Assembly (NCBI GenBank): GCA_021792015.1 | Contig: JAJYVM010000216.1 | Coordinates: 1-6,751 of the forward strand | Direction: 5' to 3' | From: Bacillota bacterium | GTDB lineage: Bacteria > Bacillota > Sulfobacillia > RBS10-35 > JAJYVM01 | DNA length: 6,751 nucleotides | In this document: in pieces, positions 5,889 through 6,751 of the stretch | Layout: every line of letters begins with the position of its first letter | Position numbering within the stretch: position 1 is the stretch's first letter | Position numbers and translations under genes: made by a program | Notes under the pieces: model-generated | Told to the model about the DNA's origin: nothing | The model's input: only the letters and a program-made list of their open reading frames with translations | Databases searched by the model: none

Positions 5889-5920
5889 CGGGCTCGCGAG
5901 GAGGAAGCCTCGTCCCGTTT
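5889..5920 (+). terminator. Possible weak terminator after lbtA
   Basis: CGAGG and CCTCG pair around a 6-base loop, with outer CGGG/CCCG pairing interrupted by unpaired bases, followed by only three T's. It lies about 45 bases after the lbtA stop. A second hairpin without a T-run (GGGGCC-GA-GGCCCC) follows at 5929-5942. Confidence 0.25.
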
Positions 5921-6002
5921 GAATGTGCGGGGCCGAGGCCCCGGCGCTGGGGCCGCGGGCCGGCACCCTGAGGCGCAGCACCTCATTCTTCTGTAGGAGA
6001 AA

Positions 6003-6038
6003 GTGCCCATTGGGCGAGAACGGCGGTGGCCATTCGGC
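6003..6038. repeat. Two 13-bp repeats with a 23-bp period, possible element end
   Basis: GTGCCCATTGGGC (6003-6015) and GTGGCCATTCGGC (6026-6038) differ at two positions and start 23 bases apart. The first contains a perfect 5-bp inverted repeat around one base. The patch from about 5980 is less GC-rich than its surroundings. Tandem 'GGxCACTTT'-like repeats of this spacing occur at the ends of some insertion sequences (for example the IS21 family), so this may be a relic of an element end. It sits 85 bases before the transposase remnant. Confidence 0.35.
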
Positions 6039-6122
6039 CAGCGTCGTGGGGCGTCGCACCGGAGCGTCGCGCCGGGGTGCCGCCGTGGTCCGCCTCCTGC
6101 CCAACACCGTCTGTGCCACCCA

Positions 6123-6407
6123 GACTGGTACGCCGTCGAGTCCAAGCGGGGAGGCGGCGAGCCGCGCCCCGTCTGGCAGCGCCGCCGCGGCACGACGCGG
6201 GACGCCGTCGCCCGTCGCCTGGAGGGGCCGGGCGCCTGCGAGACTGCGGTCTACGCCTTCGGCGCGGCCGCCACCGGCGGCGGCGTGGAGGTGCGCAGCC
6301 TGATCTGGGATGCCACCAACTTCGTCACCTCCATCGGCACGCGGACCGATGCCGGCCTGCCCCAACGCGGCCGCAACACGCAGCAGCGCAACCCCCTCCG
6401 GCAGTTG
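6123..6407 (+). pseudogene. IS1634-like (IS4 superfamily) transposase remnant, internally deleted
   Basis: The frame from 6123 encodes about 95 residues matching two separate parts of IS1634-type DDE transposases. Residues 1-50 (DWYAVESKRGGG, then GTTRDAVARRLEG and AVYAFGAAA) resemble the N-terminal region with its 'LGT...L...A..Y.FGA' signature. Residues 55-95 resemble the start of the catalytic domain: SLIWDATNFVTSI, with the likely first catalytic Asp at residue 63 (6309-6311), then LPQRGRNTQQRNPLRQL. In intact members these parts are separated by roughly 100 or more residues, so an internal deletion near 6272-6282 is likely. Similarity ends near 6407, before the second catalytic Asp. No clear start codon begins the match. 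The protein cannot be active. Family naming is from memory of conserved motifs. Confidence 0.7.
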
Positions 6408-6751
6408 CGCAGTCCCCTGGGCATGCCGACCACCAGGGTGAACGCCGCGGTTCGCGAGCGGCGCAGGGCCGGTCCGCCACGCGCGAGGACCGCTGGCGGG
6501 CCTCGACCGCGGTCCGCCACAACGGGGACCAGGGCCGCCACGACGTCGGCGGCCGCGCCCGCGGAGGCGTACGCGTCCCAGGACACGGCCACCGGCAGGG
6601 GTGGCCCGGGGCGGAACCGCAGGAACCCGTCCGCCGCGCCCATGAGCCGGGCGAACGCGGCCGCGGGAAGGGGCGCCAGCGCGGCGACGGGCACGGCCAG
6701 GGGCATCCATTCGAGCAGGTGGAGCAGGACGATGTGGCCCGCCCCGGCCCC
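6251..6751 (-). CDS. Unrecognised partial reading frame entering from the right edge
   Basis: I do not recognise this protein. The frame is open from the window edge, so the true start may lie outside; an internal ATG is at 6706-6704. The visible part begins GAGAGHIVLLHLLEWMPLAV, followed by hydrophobic Ala/Pro/Val-rich sequence, GAADGFLRF, PVAVSWDAYASAG and VVAALVPVV. This stretch has strongly G/C-biased third codon positions, typical of real genes here. After about 6540 codon use becomes less regular, and from about 6407 to the stop at 6253-6251 the frame only runs antisense to the transposase remnant. The gene therefore seems to be broken at its 3' end where the remnant begins. A hydrophobic or membrane-associated protein is possible; nothing more specific can be supported. 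Confidence 0.4.
   Translation of the reverse strand, partial: GAGAGHIVLLHLLEWMPLAVPVAALAPLPAAAFARLMGAADGFLRFRPGPPLPVAVSWDAYASAGAAADVVAALVPVVADRGRGPPAVLARGGPALRRSRTAAFTLVVGMPRGLRNCRRGLRCCVLRPRWGRPASVRVPMEVTKLVASQIRLRTSTPPPVAAAPKA

Noticed and set aside
5694..6710. Minus-strand frame of 338 codons covering the right end
   Set aside because: It is in a different frame from the better coding candidate at 6411-6751, overlaps lbtA antisense, and is Arg/Gly/Ala-rich without motifs. A segment at about 5970-6050 (EWPPPFSPNGHFLLQKNEVL) looked protein-like but matched nothing I recognise.

Overview
This is a GC-rich window (roughly 70% G+C by eye, with strong G/C bias at third codon positions). Its core is a compact gene set for a C50 carotenoid pigment, flanked by a small toxin-antitoxin-like remnant on the left and a decayed transposase on the right. 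No 16S or other species marker is present. The combination of a two-part lycopene cyclase, a lycopene elongase and a type I GGPP synthase resembles C50 pathways known from actinobacteria (Dietzia, Micrococcus, Corynebacterium), so a high-GC actinobacterium or another high-GC lineage that acquired the pathway is likely. The sequence alone does not decide this.

Layout. Positions 1-232 (minus strand) hold the first codons of a probable PemK/MazF-like toxin and, overlapping it, a small antitoxin-like gene that appears frameshifted in a run of six C's. Positions 268-5109 (minus strand) are a tight three-gene operon read leftward: a fused lycopene cyclase subunit plus lycopene elongase (lbtBC type), then a geranylgeranyl diphosphate synthase (crtE), then an unusual fusion of phytoene desaturase (CrtI) to phytoene synthase (CrtB). 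The operon starts from a sharp AT-rich promoter at 5122-5152. It has consensus -10 and -35 boxes, a 19-bp spacer and a 12-bp palindrome inside the spacer, an arrangement typical of MerR-family control. After a 290-bp GC-rich intergenic stretch, a divergent gene at 5496-5843 (plus strand) encodes the partner lycopene cyclase subunit (lbtA type) with its own predicted promoter. The right end (about 5844-6751) holds possible hairpins, a 23-nt-period repeat, an internally deleted IS1634-like transposase remnant, and an unrecognised minus-strand reading frame that enters from beyond the window.

How the genes work together (inference from family knowledge). CrtE makes C20 GGPP. The CrtB half of the fusion condenses two GGPP to phytoene and the CrtI half desaturates it to lycopene. 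The UbiA-type half of LbtBC adds C5 units at both ends of lycopene, and LbtA together with the LbtB half of LbtBC closes the rings, giving a cyclic C50 carotenoid. Ring type (beta, gamma or epsilon) cannot be read from the sequence. Four open reading frames therefore encode all six activities/subunits from GGPP formation to a cyclic C50 pigment.
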